Below, in pieces: positions 15,598-24,325 of a stretch of 64,000 nucleotides of DNA (the first letter of the stretch is position 1; the number at the start of each line of letters is the position of its first letter). This DNA is from Bacteroidetes bacterium UBA1947 (GTDB taxonomy: Bacteria > Bacteroidota > Bacteroidia > Chitinophagales > Chitinophagaceae), in contig DDET01000045.1 of assembly GCA_002336915.1 (NCBI GenBank), forward strand, positions 1-64,000. The letters run 5' to 3'. The notes under the pieces were generated by a model. That model did no database searches and had not been told where the DNA came from. It saw nothing but the letters and a program-made list of their open reading frames with translations. A program made the position numbers and the translations under genes.

Positions 15598-16279
15598 ATA
15601 CCTGCGGTTGATCTGCATCATCATTATTATTATGCCATTGCATAGCTATGCATCCGATGATAGCACAGGGGCAGGCATGACGGAAAGCCAATGGCAGCAA
15701 TTAACCAATGACCCGGCGTTTGGCTATAAGAACGAGCGGGAATATGTGGTGAAAGAGGTAAAAAATACGAGGGAATTCGGCAAATTTTGGGATAAATTGC
15801 TGAATTTTTTCAGCGGGGGTGCGGGTCAAATAATACTCTGGGCTGTGCTTTTTGCCATATTCGGCTACCTGCTGTATTATCTCGCCTTCAGTAAGAATGG
15901 GAGCTTCTTCTTTAGCCGCAGCAAGAAAGTAAAGGCCAGGCAGGACGAAAACCCCGCAGACTTTGACGATATAAGCCGTACAGATTGGGACAACCTGGTA
16001 CAGGAAGCAATAAGAAGCGGCGACTACAGGAATGCCATACGGTATAGCTATATAAGACTGCTGCAAATACTGCAGGAGCATGAACTAATAGCATACCGCA
16101 ATGACAAGACCAATTTCGAGTATTACAACGAGCTCGATGATACGCCTTACAAGGCTGCCTTCAAACACTTGTCGCGGCAGTATGAGTATGCATGGTATGG
16201 TCATTTCACATTGCAGGATGATGCCTTCCGCAAATACATGGACGAGTTTAACCAGCTAAAAAAACAACTATCCAGGTGA
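15578..16279 (+). CDS. DUF4129-domain membrane protein
   Basis: 233 aa from the ATG at 15578 (Met4 at 15587 is also possible; both overlap the end of the SpoIIM gene). N-terminal signal-like helix (LRLICIIIIIMPLHSYA), one more membrane helix near 85-107 (AGQIILWAVLFAIFGYLLYYLAF), then a cytoplasmic DUF4129 domain at about 140-230 with AIRSGDYRNAIRYSYIRLLQIL and EYAWYGHF, both characteristic. Its stop overlaps the next start as GTGA, a sign of translational coupling. Members of this family accompany MoxR/DUF58 operons; the molecular function is unknown. Confidence 0.88.
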   Translation: MRKMLSKYLRLICIIIIIMPLHSYASDDSTGAGMTESQWQQLTNDPAFGYKNEREYVVKEVKNTREFGKFWDKLLNFFSGGAGQIILWAVLFAIFGYLLYYLAFSKNGSFFFSRSKKVKARQDENPADFDDISRTDWDNLVQEAIRSGDYRNAIRYSYIRLLQILQEHELIAYRNDKTNFEYYNELDDTPYKAAFKHLSRQYEYAWYGHFTLQDDAFRKYMDEFNQLKKQLSR

Positions 16280-17553
16280 GGAGGCGCTATACATATATCG
16301 TGTGGTGCCTGCTTGCTATAATGGCGCTGAATGGCTGTGGCAAACGGAAAGCAAAGACGAACTGGACCGTGAGCCTGCAAAAAGGGGATAAGAACCCTTA
16401 TGGCAGTTACCTTGCTTACGAATCACTTAAATATTATTTCCCGGGGGCGAGTACCGAATTTAAGTCGAAATGGTTCAGGTATAATAATATAGACGACAAG
16501 ATGAAGTATGACAACACTTCTCTGTTCATACTCAATGGCCTGAACCTGTACCTGTCGGACAGTGAACTGAAACGGCTGCTGGAATATGCAGCTGCAGGAA
16601 ACGAGGTATTGATATTTGCCAGTAATATAGATGATAAGCTGCAGCAAAAACTCCACTTTAATAAAGTAGCGTACCGAACGGCATATGAAGAGACGCCACT
16701 GGGTGATTATAACGATGGCAGTGAGAACGCATCGGTTCTGCACCTGGAGAACGAGCCGACGAAACGGTACGGATATTACGGGCGGTATATCAAGGGTTAT
16801 TTTTTAATACCGGATGATAGCAGCCAAGTAGCGGATACAAGCGAGGCTGAGGATGACCATATAAAAATATCATCGCAGCCTGAAGTGCTGGGAAAGATGA
16901 ACCAGCAAGCCAACTTTATACGCTGCAAGGTGGGCGAAGGGCATATTACCCTGCACTCGGCGCCCTTGGTACTGAGTAATTATTTCCTGCTGCAGCCGGG
17001 GAACAAAGAATACCTGGCGGCCATTTGGCAATCGCTACCGGGCGACATAAAGCATATATACTGGAACGAGTATTTTAAGCGAACAGCAGATAAATCAGAC
17101 TTTGATGTGCTGTGGCGCTACCCTGCTACCCGCTATGCGCTGATACTGGCGATCGTGGGGCTACTCATGTATATCTTATTTGAAGGCAAAAGAAGGCAAG
17201 GCATATTGCCCGTGATTCCGCCATTGGAGAACAGCTCGGTATCATTTGTGGAAACTGTGGGAAGGCTTTATTACAACAAGGGTGATCACAGCAACCTGGC
17301 CGAAAAAATGATACAACACTTCCTGGAATGGGTAAGAACACACTACTTCCTGAACACCAATCACCTGAACGAGGAATTCACAAGGCAGCTGATGAACAAA
17401 TCGGGGAAGGATGAGGCGATGGTGCAAAACCTGATGGACATGATACACGAGATACGCAACGGATATAAAACAGATGAAGCTTATCTTTATCAATTATATA
17501 ATAGCATTGAACAATTTTATAAAACGAAGCCTAATGGAAGCAACAACAGCTGA
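16276..17553 (+). CDS. DUF4350-domain protein
   Basis: 425 aa from a GTG start that overlaps the preceding stop by four bases (GTGA). The N-terminus looks like a lipoprotein signal (IVWCLLAIMALNGC). The DUF4350 region is at about 40-260, with NPYGSYLAYESLKYYFPG and GNEVLIFASNIDD near its start. One membrane helix at about 284-303 (YALILAIVGLLMYILFEGKR) is followed by a cytoplasmic tail of about 120 residues with NSSVSFVETVGRLYYNKGDH. The domain pair is the standard companion of MoxR and DUF58 proteins. The 3' end overlaps the MoxR start by 20 bases. Confidence 0.86.
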   Translation: MRRRYTYIVWCLLAIMALNGCGKRKAKTNWTVSLQKGDKNPYGSYLAYESLKYYFPGASTEFKSKWFRYNNIDDKMKYDNTSLFILNGLNLYLSDSELKRLLEYAAAGNEVLIFASNIDDKLQQKLHFNKVAYRTAYEETPLGDYNDGSENASVLHLENEPTKRYGYYGRYIKGYFLIPDDSSQVADTSEAEDDHIKISSQPEVLGKMNQQANFIRCKVGEGHITLHSAPLVLSNYFLLQPGNKEYLAAIWQSLPGDIKHIYWNEYFKRTADKSDFDVLWRYPATRYALILAIVGLLMYILFEGKRRQGILPVIPPLENSSVSFVETVGRLYYNKGDHSNLAEKMIQHFLEWVRTHYFLNTNHLNEEFTRQLMNKSGKDEAMVQNLMDMIHEIRNGYKTDEAYLYQLYNSIEQFYKTKPNGSNNS

Positions 17554-18568
17554 TGCACAGATGCCTTTAGATCCATCTAATGGCGGCAGTAATACTGAAG
17601 CAGGCAGTGTGACACATGTACCGACCGACCCACTGGTGCTGCTGGCAGAACAGATACAAGAGCAGATAGGGAAAGTGATAGTGGGCCAGCAGCGCATGAT
17701 AGAGCTACTGCTGGCAGGCTTGCTAGCTGACGGTCATATACTGATAGAAGGTGTACCCGGTGTAGCCAAGACACTGGCTGCAAAATTGATAGCCCGGCTG
17801 ATAAAAGCAAATTTCTCGCGCATACAGTTCACACCCGACCTGATGCCGAGTGATGTGCTGGGCACAAATATATTCAACCCGCAAAGCGGGGGCTTCCAGT
17901 TCAAGGCCGGGCCTATATTCAGTAACATAGTGCTGATAGATGAAATAAACCGAGCCCCGGCGAAGACACAGGCAGCACTTTTCGAGGTGATGGAGGAAAG
18001 ACAAATCACTGTAGATGGCTTAACGCATAAACTGCCACCACCCTTTATGGTAATAGCCACACAAAACCCGGTAGAGCATGAGGGCACTTACAGGTTGCCC
18101 GAAGCCCAGCTAGACCGTTTCCTGATGAAGGTGAATGTGGGCTACCCAAGCCTGGAGGAAGAAATAACAATATTGGAAAGGCAGAACCAGCAGGCGATTG
18201 TAAAGTCGCTGGATGATGTAATGGCAATAGTGAGCCCCGAGGTGCTGGAAAATGCAAGGCAAATGGTGCGCAAGGTGCATATAGAGCCAAAGTTGATAGA
18301 GTTTGTTGCTAAAATAATATGGGAAACAAGGAACGACCGTTCGCTATACCTGGGTGCTTCTCCGCGTGCATCAATTGCACTACTGAATGTAGCGAAGGCA
18401 CTAAGTGTGCTGCACGGGCGCAACTTTGTGATACCCGAGGATATATTGCAGGGTGTACCACCGGTATTGAGACACCGTATAAGCCTCACTCCGGAGCGCG
18501 AGATGGAGGGCCTTACACCCGATGATATACTGAAAGAAATAATAGGCAGGATAGAAATACCCAGATAA
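17534..18568 (+). CDS. MoxR-family AAA+ ATPase
   Basis: 344 aa from the ATG at 17534; the frame is open from 17474 but that start lies deep inside DUF4350. Walker A GVPGVAKT at 73-80, Walker B VLIDE at 133-137 followed by INRAPAKTQAALFEVMEE, sensor region IATQNPVEHEGTYRLPEAQLDRF, and a C-terminal lid domain. All are diagnostic of MoxR ATPases, which act as chaperone-like remodellers for partner proteins, often together with DUF58/VWA proteins. Cytoplasmic. Embedded in the overlapping operon with DUF58 six bases downstream, its likely direct partner. Confidence 0.96.
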   Translation: MEATTADAQMPLDPSNGGSNTEAGSVTHVPTDPLVLLAEQIQEQIGKVIVGQQRMIELLLAGLLADGHILIEGVPGVAKTLAAKLIARLIKANFSRIQFTPDLMPSDVLGTNIFNPQSGGFQFKAGPIFSNIVLIDEINRAPAKTQAALFEVMEERQITVDGLTHKLPPPFMVIATQNPVEHEGTYRLPEAQLDRFLMKVNVGYPSLEEEITILERQNQQAIVKSLDDVMAIVSPEVLENARQMVRKVHIEPKLIEFVAKIIWETRNDRSLYLGASPRASIALLNVAKALSVLHGRNFVIPEDILQGVPPVLRHRISLTPEREMEGLTPDDILKEIIGRIEIPR

Positions 18569-18574
18569 ATCACG

Positions 18575-19909
18575 ATGAAGAAAAGCTACATAGGCGATCT
18601 GTTCCTTACCAAAACATGGTATGTACTCATAACAAGTGCCGTGGTGCTTTTCTTTACATCATTTTTCTTCCATTTTTTATTTGGGGCAGCTGCCGTATTC
18701 ACATTTTGTTTTATTGCACTTACCATTATCGATTACTGCCTGCTATTCTTTGTAAGCGGCAATGTAAAAGCAGTGCGACAAGTGGCGCAACGTTTTAGCC
18801 TGGGTGATATTAATGAAGTAAGTGTAAAGCTGAGTAACAGCTACCCCTTCAAAGTGGCGGTGGCCCTGGCAGACGAGTTGCCCGTGCAATTCCAGGAAAG
18901 GAATTTTTATAAAACAAGTACAATAGCTTACGCAGGTAATGCTACAATAAGCTATGAGCTACAGCCCCTGACAAGAGGCGAATATGAATTTGGCCATGCT
19001 ATCTGCTTTGTCAAAACACCCCTGCGCTTGCTGCAGAGGCGGATAAAAGCAGCTGAGCCGGCAACAGTAAAAGTTTATCCCTCATACCACCAGTTGAAAA
19101 AACACCATTTGCTGGCAGTAAGTGAAAATGCGGTTGCAGGCCAGAAAAAAATACGGCGGATAGGACATAGCATGGAGTTTGAAAAAATAAAAGACTATGT
19201 AACGGGTGACGATGTGCGTACAATAAATTGGAAAGCCACCGCGCGGACCGGCAATACGATGGTGAATACCTATACCGACGCAAGACAGCAGCAGGTATAT
19301 TGCATAATTGACAAAGGACGGGCTATGAAGATGCCATTTGAGGGTATTACCCTGCTCGACTATTCGATAAACGCCAGCCTTGCACTACTGAACGTGGCCT
19401 TGCTGAAACACGACAAGGCAGGATTGATGACCTTCTCGAACAAAATGAACGAGATAATACCGGCAGAGCGACGCAGCGGGCAGCTGAACCACCTGCTGGA
19501 GGCATTGTACAAACAGAAAACAGAGTTCAAGGAAAGCGATTACGAGAGCCTCTGGGTGACAATACATAAACGGATCACCCAGCGTAGTTTCATTCTGATA
19601 TTCACCAATTTCGAGACGTACTCCTCGCTGGAGCGGCAGTTGCCCTTCCTGAAGAAGATAGCCTCTTACCATCTGGTTTGCGTAGTGTTTTTCAGAAATA
19701 CCCTTTTGAAGGAGATACAGGAAAAGCAGCCTGACACCATAGAAGGTATCTATATTAAGACGATAGCGGAGCGTTTTGACTACGAGAAGAGACAGATAGT
19801 AAAGGAGTTGCGCAGGCATGGTATACTATCCATCCTGAGTACACCCCAGGAACTGAGCATAGACGTGATCAATAAGTACCTGGAGCTGAAGGCGAGGCAA
19901 ATGGTGTAG
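18575..19909 (+). CDS. DUF58-domain protein
   Basis: 444 aa. Two N-terminal membrane helices at about 14-60 (rich in Phe), a beta-rich segment at 70-170, and the DUF58 signature at about 200-225, EFEKIKDYVTGDDVRTINWK. This is followed by a von Willebrand A-like region that includes YCIIDKGRAM (a MIDAS-like start, though DxS is replaced by DKG) and KAGLMTFSNK. DUF58 proteins work with MoxR ATPases; the exact process is unsettled. Last gene of the SpoIIM-DUF4129-DUF4350-MoxR-DUF58 operon. Confidence 0.93.
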   Translation: MKKSYIGDLFLTKTWYVLITSAVVLFFTSFFFHFLFGAAAVFTFCFIALTIIDYCLLFFVSGNVKAVRQVAQRFSLGDINEVSVKLSNSYPFKVAVALADELPVQFQERNFYKTSTIAYAGNATISYELQPLTRGEYEFGHAICFVKTPLRLLQRRIKAAEPATVKVYPSYHQLKKHHLLAVSENAVAGQKKIRRIGHSMEFEKIKDYVTGDDVRTINWKATARTGNTMVNTYTDARQQQVYCIIDKGRAMKMPFEGITLLDYSINASLALLNVALLKHDKAGLMTFSNKMNEIIPAERRSGQLNHLLEALYKQKTEFKESDYESLWVTIHKRITQRSFILIFTNFETYSSLERQLPFLKKIASYHLVCVVFFRNTLLKEIQEKQPDTIEGIYIKTIAERFDYEKRQIVKELRRHGILSILSTPQELSIDVINKYLELKARQMV

Positions 19910-19948
19910 GTAAATGCCGGTGTATTTTATTATTATTGCCAATCAATT

Positions 19949-20920
19949 ATGAAGAAGGGCCTCAAAATATATTTATACTCATTAATGGCATTATGTGCCA
20001 GCGTGCTGGATTCATGTAAAAAAGACCTGCTGCACTACCAAAATGTACAAAAAATAGAAGGTAACACCACTGACAGGCTTAACAGCATCCTGTTTATAAA
20101 CGATTCAACTGGTTTTATCGCGGGAGGGGAACGCTTCGCCAGTTCTACGATCCTTGTTACGAAAGACGGCGGCTATACCTGGACCGGCATGGGCTTCCCG
20201 GAAGCGGGAAAGGAATTATTCGATATCAGCAGGGCACCCGGAGGTAACTTTTACACGTGCGGCTATGACGGCAAATTTCTTTATTCGACAGACGGCGGGC
20301 AACAATGGACCTTTAAGCAACTGATGTTTAACCCTTATAAGAAAGTAGTATTCACGACTGCAGATAAAGGCATGCTGGTAGGAGGTATCAGTTTTGAAAC
20401 CGGATATCTTACCCACATCAATGCAACCGGAGACGTGACGAGCAGCGATTCACTTGGTTACGAGTTGAACGATATAAAAATGATCAATGGCCACACCGGC
20501 TATATAAGCGGTTATGGGGTAGTAATGCGAACCGACGACGGTGGCGCAACCTGGCAGCTGCAAAATATTCGCGGTGACAACTTCGTATCTATTGCATACT
20601 TTCAAAACAACATATGGGTATGCGGCTATAACGGCAGCGTATTCCATACAACAGACGGAGGCCAGACCTGGGAGAAACAACGTAATGGGAATGACCCTAC
20701 GCAAGCCTCATACCACCTGCAGGCAATATTATTCAAAGATGCTATGAATGGTTGGGCCGTGGGCGAGAAAGGTGCGGTAATACACACCGACGATGGAGGA
20801 AAACACTGGATGAGCTATGACAATTTCACGCCAAACGACTTGCGCAGCTTAGCCTTTGCACCAAACGGGGACATCATTGTAGCTGGCGACCATGGCACTA
20901 TTTTCCGCTTAAAGCCTTAA
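19949..20920 (+). CDS. YCF48-like beta-propeller lipoprotein
   Basis: 323 aa. Lipobox VLDSC near residue 23, so lipid-anchored. The rest is a series of BNR/YCF48-like propeller repeats, with the recurrent T-x-D-G-G-x-T/H-W turn: TKDGGYTW, STDGGQQW, TDDGGATW, TTDGGQTW and TDDGGKHW, and repeated G-W-A-V-G/G-Y-I-S-G strands. Such proteins resemble Ycf48, a photosystem II assembly factor, and sialidase-type propellers, but no catalytic residues are evident. Probably a surface or periplasmic protein with a binding role. Confidence 0.85.
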   Translation: MKKGLKIYLYSLMALCASVLDSCKKDLLHYQNVQKIEGNTTDRLNSILFINDSTGFIAGGERFASSTILVTKDGGYTWTGMGFPEAGKELFDISRAPGGNFYTCGYDGKFLYSTDGGQQWTFKQLMFNPYKKVVFTTADKGMLVGGISFETGYLTHINATGDVTSSDSLGYELNDIKMINGHTGYISGYGVVMRTDDGGATWQLQNIRGDNFVSIAYFQNNIWVCGYNGSVFHTTDGGQTWEKQRNGNDPTQASYHLQAILFKDAMNGWAVGEKGAVIHTDDGGKHWMSYDNFTPNDLRSLAFAPNGDIIVAGDHGTIFRLKP

Positions 20921-20957
20921 TAATAGAAGTACTTTAGGCAATTGCCGTTACACTTGT

Positions 20958-20965
20958 TATTTTTG
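20958..20965 (+). promoter_or_regulatory. Possible lysS promoter -7 element
   Basis: TATTTTTG matches TAnnTTTG, 43 bases before the lysS ATG. A TTG exists 13 bases upstream (too close), otherwise only TTT at 22 bases, so the -33 element is weak. Confidence 0.4.
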
Positions 20966-21008
20966 CAAACATTTTACAGGTCACACAAGCTTAATATTAA
21001 ATCATCAT

Positions 21009-22529
21009 ATGCAAGCCACACTTAGCGAACAGGAATTAGTGCGCCGCGAGAAACTGAAAGAACTGGAAGCACTGGGTATAGATCCCTACCCTGCGCCGCT
21101 TTATGAAATAACACATACTGCAAAGCAGATAAAGGAACAGTATACCGAGGAGATGAAGGATGAATTCAAAGCCGTTTCCATTGCCGGTCGCATCATGAGC
21201 GTACGCGATATGGGCAAGGCTAATTTTGCCGTGCTGCAGGATAGCACAGCGCGTATACAGGTGTACATACGCCGCGACGATATTTGCCCCGATGAGGACA
21301 AAACAATGTTCAACACGGTTTGGAAAAAACTGCTGGACCTTGGTGATATCATTGGTGTGAAAGGCTATGCCTTCATAACAAAAACAGGCGAACTATCTAT
21401 ACATGTGGAGCAATTCACACTGCTCTCAAAATCGCTGCACCCCCTGCCCGTGGTAAGGGAAAAAGACGGAGAAGTGTTTGACGCTGTAACCGACCTTGAA
21501 TTTAAATACCGTCAGCGCTACGCCGACCTGATCGTGAACCCCGGGGTACGTGATACCTTCATCAAGATAACGAAGATGAAAAATGCCATCCGCTCCTTCC
21601 TCAATGAGCGCGGTGCACTGGAGGTAGATACCCCCGTGTTGCAGAATATACCCGGCGGCGCTATAGCAAGGCCATTTACTACCCACCATAATGCGCTTGA
21701 TATAAAACTATACCTGCGCATAGCTAACGAACTGTACCTGAAACGCCTGATAGTGGGTGGTTTTGACTGGGTATATGAGTTCAGCCGCAACTTCAGGAAC
21801 GAGGGTATGGACAGAACGCACAACCCGGAATTTACCATACTTGAGTTCTATGTAGCTTATAAAGACTACTACTGGATGATGGAAACCACGGAGCAAATGC
21901 TGGAGCAAACGGCAGTTGCGACCAATGGAACTACAATAGCTACTGTAGCTGACACGGAAATAAACTTTAAAGCGCCATACAAACGCATTAGTATCTATGA
22001 TGCTATTAAAGAGCACACAGGTATTGACATCAGCGAGATGGATGAAGCGGGCCTGCTTGGCGTATGTAAACAATTGCATATCGAGACAGATGCCTCGATG
22101 GGCAAAGGGAAACTGATAGATGAGATATTCGGCAGTAAATGTGAAAAGCATTATATACAGCCTACTTTTATTACAGACTACCCTATCGAAATGAGCCCGC
22201 TTACTAAGAAACACCGGAGCAAACCGGGGCTGGTAGAGCGCTTTGAGCTGATCATAAACGGCAAGGAAATAGCTAATGCCTACAGCGAGCTAAATGACCC
22301 TATAGACCAAAGGGAGCGTTTTGAAGAGCAAGTGAAACTGATGGAACGCGGCGATGAAGAGGCTATGTATATAGATTATGACTTCCTGCGTGCGCTGGAA
22401 TATGGTATGCCGCCTACCGCAGGTATTGGCTTTGGTATAGAGCGCCTGGCTATGCTGCTTACGGGGCAGGTGTCTATACAAGATGTACTCCTCTTCCCGC
22501 AAATGCGGCCTGAAAAAACTGCCGAGTAA
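21009..22529 (+). CDS. lysS: Lysyl-tRNA synthetase (class II)
   Basis: 506 aa, normal length. It charges tRNA-Lys in the cytoplasm. N-terminal OB-fold anticodon-binding domain at about 55-160 (SIAGRIMSVRDMGKANFAVL). Catalytic class II domain with motif 1 near 190-215, motif 2 FRNEGMDRTHNPEFTILEFY around 265-285, a KIIDEIF-like KLIDEIFG segment, and motif 3 GIGFGIERLAMLLTG near 480-495. All landmarks are present and the ORF is full length. The DUF1684 gene follows by five bases on the same strand and may be co-transcribed. Confidence 0.97.
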   Translation: MQATLSEQELVRREKLKELEALGIDPYPAPLYEITHTAKQIKEQYTEEMKDEFKAVSIAGRIMSVRDMGKANFAVLQDSTARIQVYIRRDDICPDEDKTMFNTVWKKLLDLGDIIGVKGYAFITKTGELSIHVEQFTLLSKSLHPLPVVREKDGEVFDAVTDLEFKYRQRYADLIVNPGVRDTFIKITKMKNAIRSFLNERGALEVDTPVLQNIPGGAIARPFTTHHNALDIKLYLRIANELYLKRLIVGGFDWVYEFSRNFRNEGMDRTHNPEFTILEFYVAYKDYYWMMETTEQMLEQTAVATNGTTIATVADTEINFKAPYKRISIYDAIKEHTGIDISEMDEAGLLGVCKQLHIETDASMGKGKLIDEIFGSKCEKHYIQPTFITDYPIEMSPLTKKHRSKPGLVERFELIINGKEIANAYSELNDPIDQRERFEEQVKLMERGDEEAMYIDYDFLRALEYGMPPTAGIGFGIERLAMLLTGQVSIQDVLLFPQMRPEKTAE

Positions 22530-22534
22530 GAGCT

Positions 22535-23146
22535 ATGCGCTTTGCGATACAACCAGTCTTGCTTCTATTGGCTTTGCTGCCGGCAAAGTTGATGGGACAA
22601 ACCTATAAGGACAGTATGGCCAAATACCGGCAGGCTTATAAGAAGGAGTTTCTAACTGACAAACGAAGTCCGCTAAAAGCGGAAGATACCGGCTATCTGA
22701 GATTTTATGAGCCTGATGCCTCGTACAGGGTAACTGCAACATTCAGAAAAACTGAGCATGCGCCCGGTTTTTTGATACCCACACATAGTGGCAAGAACAA
22801 GCCTTACAGGGAATATGGTACGCTTCGCTTTAAGCTGCATAGCAAGAACTATATCCTGCATGCATATCAAAGTGCCGATACGGCAAAGAAAGAGTTGGAA
22901 CAATACCTCTTCATACCCTTTAACGACAAAACGAACTACACAGATACGTATGGGGGCGGCAGGTACCTGGATATGGGCATAGAAGAAGTGAAGACCGGCA
23001 GGGCGGTACTTGATTTCAACAAATGTTATAACCCTTATTGTGCTTATGCGGGCGGATACTCCTGCCCTATACCGCCGGAAGAAAACAAACTGAAAACTGC
23101 CATCCGGGCCGGCGAAAAACTATTCGGAAAGAAAACTACAGAATAA
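22535..23146 (+). CDS. DUF1684-domain secreted protein
   Basis: 203 aa. Signal peptide about 1-21 (AIQPVLLLLALLPAKLMGQ). The DUF1684 core includes FIPFNDKTNYTDTYGGGRYL, VLDFNKCYNPYCAYAGGYSC and PPEENKL...AGEKLF, close to the family's characteristic F-x-P-F-x-D-x-T and NPYCAY-x-x-x-YSCP-x-PP-x-EN motifs. Catalytic role unknown. Starts only five bases after lysS, but this is probably positional rather than functional linkage. A hairpin terminator lies between it and the convergent ompH gene. Confidence 0.88.
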   Translation: MRFAIQPVLLLLALLPAKLMGQTYKDSMAKYRQAYKKEFLTDKRSPLKAEDTGYLRFYEPDASYRVTATFRKTEHAPGFLIPTHSGKNKPYREYGTLRFKLHSKNYILHAYQSADTAKKELEQYLFIPFNDKTNYTDTYGGGRYLDMGIEEVKTGRAVLDFNKCYNPYCAYAGGYSCPIPPEENKLKTAIRAGEKLFGKKTTE

Positions 23147-23176
23147 AAAAATCCCCCCGGTTTGACCGGGGGGGAT
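23144..23176 (-). terminator. Terminator of the uppS-bamA-ompH operon
   Basis: ATCCCCCCGG-TTTGA-CCGGGGGGGAT stem. Read on the minus strand it is followed by seven T, so it most likely ends the minus-strand operon that finishes at 23198. Confidence 0.8.
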
Positions 23177-23197
23177 ACTTCAATTATATCGATTCGC

Positions 23198-23704
23198 TTA
23201 TTTGATACCTAACTTCGCTTTTACAGCAGCGATGATGTTGTCACCGTCTTTTGCAAACAACAGCACGCCACCACTTGCATCAAATATATAGTCATAGCCT
23301 TTCTCTTTGGCCACGTCTTTGATAGCCTTATCAGCTTTCTCCAATACCGGGCTATACAATTCTTCTTTTTTCTTTGCTACCTTATCTTGTGCGCTCTGGT
23401 TGGTGCTCTCTATGCGGTTCTGCAGGTCCTGCAGTTCTTTGACTTTAACTTCTTTCACAGCGTCGGTCATGGTCTTTTCGCTTGCCTGGTATTCCTGGCC
23501 TTTCTTTTCATACTCCTTACTCATCTGCTGAAGCTGGTCCTGGAAGGATTTGGCATATATCTGCAAGTTGCTATCTGCTTTTTTTATTTCGGGCATAGCT
23601 TCAAGGAGTTCACGGGAGTTGATGTACCCGAGTTTAGGACCCTGGGCGTATGCAAAACTACTTATCATTAACCCGCAGGCGAAAAACAATACTATCTTTT
23701 TCAT
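23198..23704 (-). CDS. OmpH/Skp-family periplasmic chaperone, copy 2
   Basis: 168 aa. Signal peptide about 1-20 (IVLFFACGLMISSFAYAQ). Mature Skp-like fold: KLGYINSRELLEAMPE start, long coiled-coil arms (about 40-125, DQLQQMSKEYEKKGQEYQ) and the C-terminal YDYIFDASGGVLLFAKDGDNI strand typical of Bacteroidota OmpH. Skp/OmpH proteins hold unfolded outer-membrane proteins for the Bam complex. Follows another ompH gene by 47 bases and, two genes upstream, bamA; the duplicate pair is usual in this phylum. Confidence 0.95.
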   Translation of the reverse strand: MKKIVLFFACGLMISSFAYAQGPKLGYINSRELLEAMPEIKKADSNLQIYAKSFQDQLQQMSKEYEKKGQEYQASEKTMTDAVKEVKVKELQDLQNRIESTNQSAQDKVAKKKEELYSPVLEKADKAIKDVAKEKGYDYIFDASGGVLLFAKDGDNIIAAVKAKLGIK

Positions 23705-23751
23705 TAGAAATTTTTATATTTTATTTTTTAAGTTGTGCAAAGTAAAAACCA

Positions 23752-24267
23752 TTATTTGTTTATTCCAAGTAATTTTAAAACATCATCGCTTTTATCAAGC
23801 GTGGGGTTTGCGTAGAAAAGGGTTACGCCACCCGCCTTGTCTAACACAAAATCAAATCCTTTTGAAGATGCCATTTTCTGAACGGCGTTGTATACACGGT
23901 CCTGTATGGGCTTTACCAGCTCCTGGCGCCTTTTGAACAGGTCGCCTTCATAGCCGAAGCGTTGTTTCTGCAGGTCTTTGGCAGCTTTCTCTTTCTGTAC
24001 TATATCGTCTTCGCGTTTTTTGCGCATATCGTCCGAAAGCATAGCACGCTCGGCCTGGTAAGACTTATACATCTTGTCCACTTCCTGCATCTTGGTATCT
24101 ATCTCGGCCTGCCAGGTTTTTGACTGTTGGTCCAGCTTGGTTTGCGCATCTTTGTACTCAACCATCTTTTCCAGTATATATTTCGAGTCGATCATGCAGT
24201 ATTTCTGTGCATTAGCCGCCATGCCTGTTACCAGGAGCAGCGCAAGACTCAAAAAAGCTCTTTTCAT
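23752..24267 (-). CDS. OmpH/Skp-family periplasmic chaperone, copy 1
   Basis: 171 aa from the ATG at 24267, chosen because it starts the signal peptide (AFLSLALLLVTGMAANAQ); in-frame upstream Met codons at 24285, 24288 and 24309 would lengthen it by up to 14 residues. Mature protein begins KYCMIDSKYILEKM, has a coiled-coil middle (EIDTKMQEVDKMYKSYQAER and following) and ends with FDFVLDKAGGVTLFYANP. Role as for the neighbour: escorting outer-membrane proteins to BamA, whose gene is directly upstream. Confidence 0.95.
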   Translation of the reverse strand: MKRAFLSLALLLVTGMAANAQKYCMIDSKYILEKMVEYKDAQTKLDQQSKTWQAEIDTKMQEVDKMYKSYQAERAMLSDDMRKKREDDIVQKEKAAKDLQKQRFGYEGDLFKRRQELVKPIQDRVYNAVQKMASSKGFDFVLDKAGGVTLFYANPTLDKSDDVLKLLGINK

Positions 24268-24325
24268 TTTGATTGTCCGTTTCATCATTGTTTCGGATTT
24301 TATATACAAATTAAAGGGTTATCTG

